64,000 nt of DNA from SOIL31 sp964636815. Its GTDB lineage: Bacteria > Babelota > Babeliae > Babelales > Vermiphilaceae. A program made the translations under genes and the position numbers. The notes beneath the pieces are model-generated. The model did no database searches. It saw nothing but the letters and a program-made list of their open reading frames with translations, and was not told the origin of the DNA. The stretch is from NCBI GenBank assembly GCA_964636815.1, contig CAZWTF010000001.1, forward strand, positions 124,001 through 188,000, in the 5' to 3' direction. Below are positions 63,157 to 64,000 of the stretch, in pieces; within the stretch, counting starts at the first letter, position 1, and each line of letters starts with the position of its first letter.

Positions 63157-63771
63157 GTGAAACAATACATTGTGCAATTGATGATCTTATCTGTTTTCTC
63201 TTATTCCAGAGCAATGGAAATAATTAAACAAGATCCATTAGTCCCATGTGATAATATTTGTTATTTGAGTAAGATGCCACAAAACGTAACAGATCGTATA
63301 GCGCATTTTTTGGGATGGGAAACCAGGAAGGCATTCGTTGAACGAACTCGTCGATATGTATGTGGTCAAAATGGATTTCCGTATTTTTACAATGCGCTTT
63401 CTCCTGATAAAAAGAGGCGAGCTATATTGCATGTTGATGAGCGAGAACCATGGTATGTAGAATTGAACGTATATAATGTTAATAAGAACAAAAAAAAGAG
63501 TGCTGTTTTTAATATGCCTTTTATACGTGGATACTCGTTTACTCAGCTTGATTTTAATTTACAAGCAACAGTGCTACTTGCACGTTATTTTTATTCTCCT
63601 TCTGGAAAAGTTTGGTTTTGTGAAAAAGATGAATCATTATTCTATAAAAAGCGTATTTTTTTTAAATTGAATAGCATTGTTCACTATGAGAAGCCGAGTG
63701 GCGATAAAAAAGAAGAGAATGTATTAGAAGAATATTTAAAACATCATTTGGTGTGTAAAAAAGTAACGTAA
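63157..63771 (+). CDS. Secreted F-box-like protein, tandem copy 2
   Basis: The 204-residue product starts at GTG (63157), 1 nt after the copy 1 stop, with GAGGGTGAAAAGTAAG before it. The leader (KQYIVQLMILSVFSYSRA) precedes Met20-Glu21, then MEIIKQDPLVPCDNICYL matches copy 1 almost residue for residue, followed by KMPQNVTDRIAHFLGWETR. The C-terminal domain is shorter and diverged but ends alike (EEYLKHHLVCKK versus QNYFRDKFVCNK). It is a clear tandem duplication. Confidence 0.75.
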   Translation: MKQYIVQLMILSVFSYSRAMEIIKQDPLVPCDNICYLSKMPQNVTDRIAHFLGWETRKAFVERTRRYVCGQNGFPYFYNALSPDKKRRAILHVDEREPWYVELNVYNVNKNKKKSAVFNMPFIRGYSFTQLDFNLQATVLLARYFYSPSGKVWFCEKDESLFYKKRIFFKLNSIVHYEKPSGDKKEENVLEEYLKHHLVCKKVT

Positions 63772-63783
63772 TTTTTTTTGCAC

Positions 63784-63902
63784 CCTTCGATACATTCTAC
63801 TACGTTATACTTCGTAGAACACTCAGGGCGAGCGGCGGGCAGGATATAAGTTTTTTCTTCCGGTCATCCTGAGTGTTTTTGTCTTCAAAAATGTATCGAA
63901 GG
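63784..63902. repeat. Long inverted repeat with CCTTCGATACATT arms
   Basis: CCTTCGATACATT (63784-63796) pairs with AATGTATCGAAGG (63890-63902); inside, CACTCAGGG pairs with CCTGAGTG and TTCTAC with GTAGAA. The sequence recalls the TCCTGA...GAAGGAT theme of the family-1 elements. It lies downstream of the F-box-like pair. Confidence 0.65.
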
Positions 63903-63919
63903 ATGGGGTTTAAAAGATA

Positions 63920-63952
63920 CAGGCCTGCGAATGTTCGCAAGGCCTGCTTTTA
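63920..63952 (+). terminator. Terminator-like hairpin
   Basis: CAGGCCTGCGAA (63920-63931) pairs with TTCGCAAGGCCTG (63934-63946, one bulge), followed by CTTTTA. Confidence 0.65.
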
Positions 63953-63966
63953 TAAGGAGGAGAATT

Positions 63967-64000
63967 ATGATTAAGTTATTGTGTGTAACGCATAAGAAAT
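63967..64000 (+). CDS. Start of a gene cut by the window end
   Basis: AAGGAGGAG followed by ATG at 63967 gives MIKLLCVTHKK and stays open to the window end. Too short to assign. Confidence 0.5.
   Translation, partial: MIKLLCVTHKK

Overview
The window is AT-rich, densely coded bacterial chromosome with no phage, plasmid or insertion-sequence genes. The mix fits a reduced, host-dependent bacterium. It has core information genes (dnaE, mutS, uvrA, ruvB, prfA, rpmE, rplU, pheS, glyS, gatCA, rsmG, yebC, yicC), few pathway genes, and many secreted proteins with eukaryote-like modules: ankyrin repeats, F-box-like helices, collagen-like repeats, clostripain-type C11 peptidases, a PLD nuclease fold, tandem HIT domains and a myo-inositol oxygenase. 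This best resembles Candidatus Dependentiae (TM6), endosymbionts of protists. That placement is inference from gene content; no rRNA is present to prove it.

Layout. 0-2.2 kb: mreC, an S49 peptidase-like gene, and a Val-Asn-Asp tRNA cluster with promoter and terminator. 2.3-7.7 kb: secreted PLD-like protein, C11 peptidase and a 921-residue collagen-like protein. 7.8-10.9 kb: CPA2 antiporter, then rpmE-prfA. 10.9-16.6 kb: exported tandem-HIT protein, small secreted protein, second C11 peptidase, ppsA. 16.6-17.3 kb: a gene-free block with structured element A. 17.2-23.2 kb: small cysteine-containing secreted proteins, LysE-type exporter, gatC-gatA, MATE transporter, rsmG. 23.2-29.1 kb: hexulose-phosphate synthase, secreted inositol oxygenase, PAP2 protein, two ankyrin proteins, galU with a signal-peptide-like leader. 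29.1-35 kb: pheS, tRNA-Phe, dnaE. 35-45.8 kb: secreted proteins of unknown function, yicC, yebC, ruvB, an ankyrin protein, rodA, and a gene broken by a 10-N assembly gap. 45.7-53.6 kb: tRNA-Pro, tRNA-His, uvrA, mutS, structured element B, rplU. 53.7-64 kb: large secreted protein, ktrA-ktrB, glyS, HtrA protease, and tandem F-box-like paralogues.

Three observations stand out. (1) Two gene-free blocks after ppsA and after mutS hold copies of the same large inverted-repeat element (about 415 and 630 bp, opposite orientation). Stems change sequence between arms and copies while pairing is kept, which points to a structured RNA or a single-strand-folding mobile element. (2) About sixteen secreted proteins share a leader in which a Met, mostly Met-Glu, sits right after the hydrophobic core, at residue 19-25 in all but one. 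This class includes every ankyrin and F-box-like protein, inositol oxygenase, the HIT and PLD-like proteins and the galU product. (3) Small palindromic repeats, similar in behaviour to Rickettsia palindromic elements, lie between genes and also inside two coding genes: ppsA and a signal peptide.

All family assignments come from reading motifs; no database search was run.
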